Source: JBBQCW01 sp038319025
GTDB lineage: Bacteria; Actinomycetota; Thermoleophilia; Solirubrobacterales; Solirubrobacteraceae
Length of the DNA stretch: 64,000 nucleotides
Reading direction: 5' to 3'
Assembly (NCBI GenBank): GCA_038319025.1
Contig: JBBQCW010000014.1
Coordinates: 16,094-80,093, forward strand
Below the pieces are notes generated by a model. That model did no database searches. It was not told the DNA's origin and saw nothing but the letters and a program-made list of their open reading frames with translations. Below, in pieces: positions 63,509 to 64,000 of the stretch; within the stretch, counting starts at the first letter, position 1; the number at the start of each line of letters is the position of its first letter. The translations under genes were made by a program, and so were the position numbers.

Positions 63509-64000
63509 CTATCGAGCCAGCCGGTACACAGGCCCGTTGAGCGACGCGACGTACACGTGCCCGGCGGTGTCCTGACCGAAGGTGGAGATTGGGCCGACAC
63601 TCGCAATCGCCACCTGATGGTCGTTGCGCGCGTGCCCGGCGTGCAGGGTCGCGGCCCAGATCCGTCCGCCGCAGTAGTCGCCGTACACGTACTTGCCGTA
63701 CAGGCCCGTCAGCGCGTGGTCACGCACGACGTATCCGCCGGTGATCGAGCAGAAGCCCGAGGCATGAGTGTGGGTGATCACGGGAAACACGGCGTGGGGT
63801 GCGCTCTCGGACGCTTTGTTGCGGCGCCGGCCCTCCCAGACGCGCCACCCGAAGTTCGCCCCGCGCGCCCGGCCTTTGCGCAGGAAGTCGACCTCTTCGA
63901 CGGTGTCCTGACCCACGTCACCGATCGTCAGATCTCCCGTCGACCGGTCGAAGGAGAATCGCCAGGGGTTGCGCAGCCCGTACGCGTAGACCTCCGGCCG
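63509..64000 (-). CDS. PQQ-dependent sugar dehydrogenase-like protein (5' end beyond window)
   Basis: The frame is open from 63509 to the right edge (164 codons in the window), so the N-terminus is missing. The visible part has VYAYGLRNPWRFSFDRSTGDLTIGDVGQD, ARGANFGWRVWEG, ITHTHASGFCSITGGYVVRDH and LYGKYVYGDYCGGRIWAATL. These are beta-propeller motifs of the YliI/soluble aldose dehydrogenase family (GSDH). Such proteins are usually secreted and use PQQ to oxidise sugars in the periplasm or outside the cell. Ends GPVYRLAR. Confidence 0.85.
   Translation of the reverse strand, partial: RPEVYAYGLRNPWRFSFDRSTGDLTIGDVGQDTVEEVDFLRKGRARGANFGWRVWEGRRRNKASESAPHAVFPVITHTHASGFCSITGGYVVRDHALTGLYGKYVYGDYCGGRIWAATLHAGHARNDHQVAIASVGPISTFGQDTAGHVYVASLNGPVYRLAR

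Noticed and set aside
1..64000. CRISPR arrays, prophage, insertion sequences or tRNA genes
   Set aside because: No regularly spaced repeats, no transposase or integrase-like protein, and no cloverleaf-like sequence noticed on a read-through; the holin-family gene is a chromosomal DUF1469 type.

Overview
The window is about 64 kb of high-GC, almost wall-to-wall coding DNA. It has no rRNA or tRNA genes that I can see, no insertion sequences and no CRISPR array. Codon use, gene content and start signals look actinobacterial. The content includes a WS/DGAT acyltransferase, a MerR/TetR-rich acyl-CoA catabolism repertoire, coproheme decarboxylase, DUF3618/holin-like membrane genes, and a secreted collagen-like protein with a GSLTGQDIKKGSVG-type head. 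Together these suggest the class Thermoleophilia (Solirubrobacterales-like); that placement is inference, since no marker gene is present. The stretch reads as chromosomal core/metabolic DNA with one small decayed toxin-antitoxin module.

Layout. 1-5.5 kb: a membrane phosphatase-like gene cut by the left edge, coproheme decarboxylase, an AlkA-type glycosylase, a PaiB/B3-B4 pair, and a compact Fe-S/redox group (IscA-type carrier divergent from BolA plus monothiol glutaredoxin). 5.5-14.2 kb: an S55 (SpoIVB-like) secreted protease, methylthioribose-1-phosphate isomerase, a glutaredoxin-like protein/epimerase pair, DegV, a string of very small membrane genes with a holin-like protein, TetR and nitrilase, and DUF2804. 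14.2-19.2 kb: one probable minus-strand operon of five tightly packed genes (BKACE, CaiB-type CoA-transferase, MerR, histidine kinase, response regulator). 19-32.6 kb: acyl-CoA and semialdehyde catabolism (FAD oxidoreductase, methylmalonate-semialdehyde dehydrogenase, Gfo/Idh, enoyl-CoA hydratases, carboxyltransferase, two acyl-CoA dehydrogenases), with a decayed nucleotidyltransferase TA module, an arginase-fold protein and an intact VapBC. 32.6-42.8 kb: a secreted Ig-like protein, SDR, GNAT, a glycerol kinase/acyltransferase operon, a glycosyltransferase, a solo 70-residue biotinyl domain, another hydratase and a subtilase. 42.9-52 kb: biotin synthesis bioB-bioF-bioD and bioA, split by a TetR/MMPL exporter/spermidine-synthase-like block. 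52-64 kb: a thiolase-like protein, GerW-type protein, rubredoxin, Nudix, epimerase, collagen-like protein, thiolase, aldehyde dehydrogenase, an ECF sigma factor fused to a zinc-finger/membrane tail, a metallo-beta-lactamase-fold hydrolase, WS/DGAT and a partial PQQ-type sugar dehydrogenase.

How it fits together. Many genes serve acyl-CoA turnover: dehydrogenation, hydration, thiolysis, carboxylation and CoA transfer, with glycerol kinase, PlsC and WS/DGAT on the lipid-building side and biotin synthesis plus a biotinyl carrier on the cofactor side. The strongest undescribed signal is a 27-bp composite operator present three times (19155-19181, 26481-26507, 29007-29033), next to the BKACE operon, the carboxyltransferase gene and an acyl-CoA dehydrogenase. 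It implies a local acyl-CoA regulon. Second, at least 20 genes on both strands have a TAnnnT or related hexamer ending 6-8 nt before the start codon, which points to widespread leaderless transcription and in several cases decides the start. Third, there are structured non-coding blocks: a multi-hairpin region with a strong terminator at 24.05-24.48 kb, nested perfect hairpins upstream of glpK, and two tandem 43-nt palindromic units after bioA.
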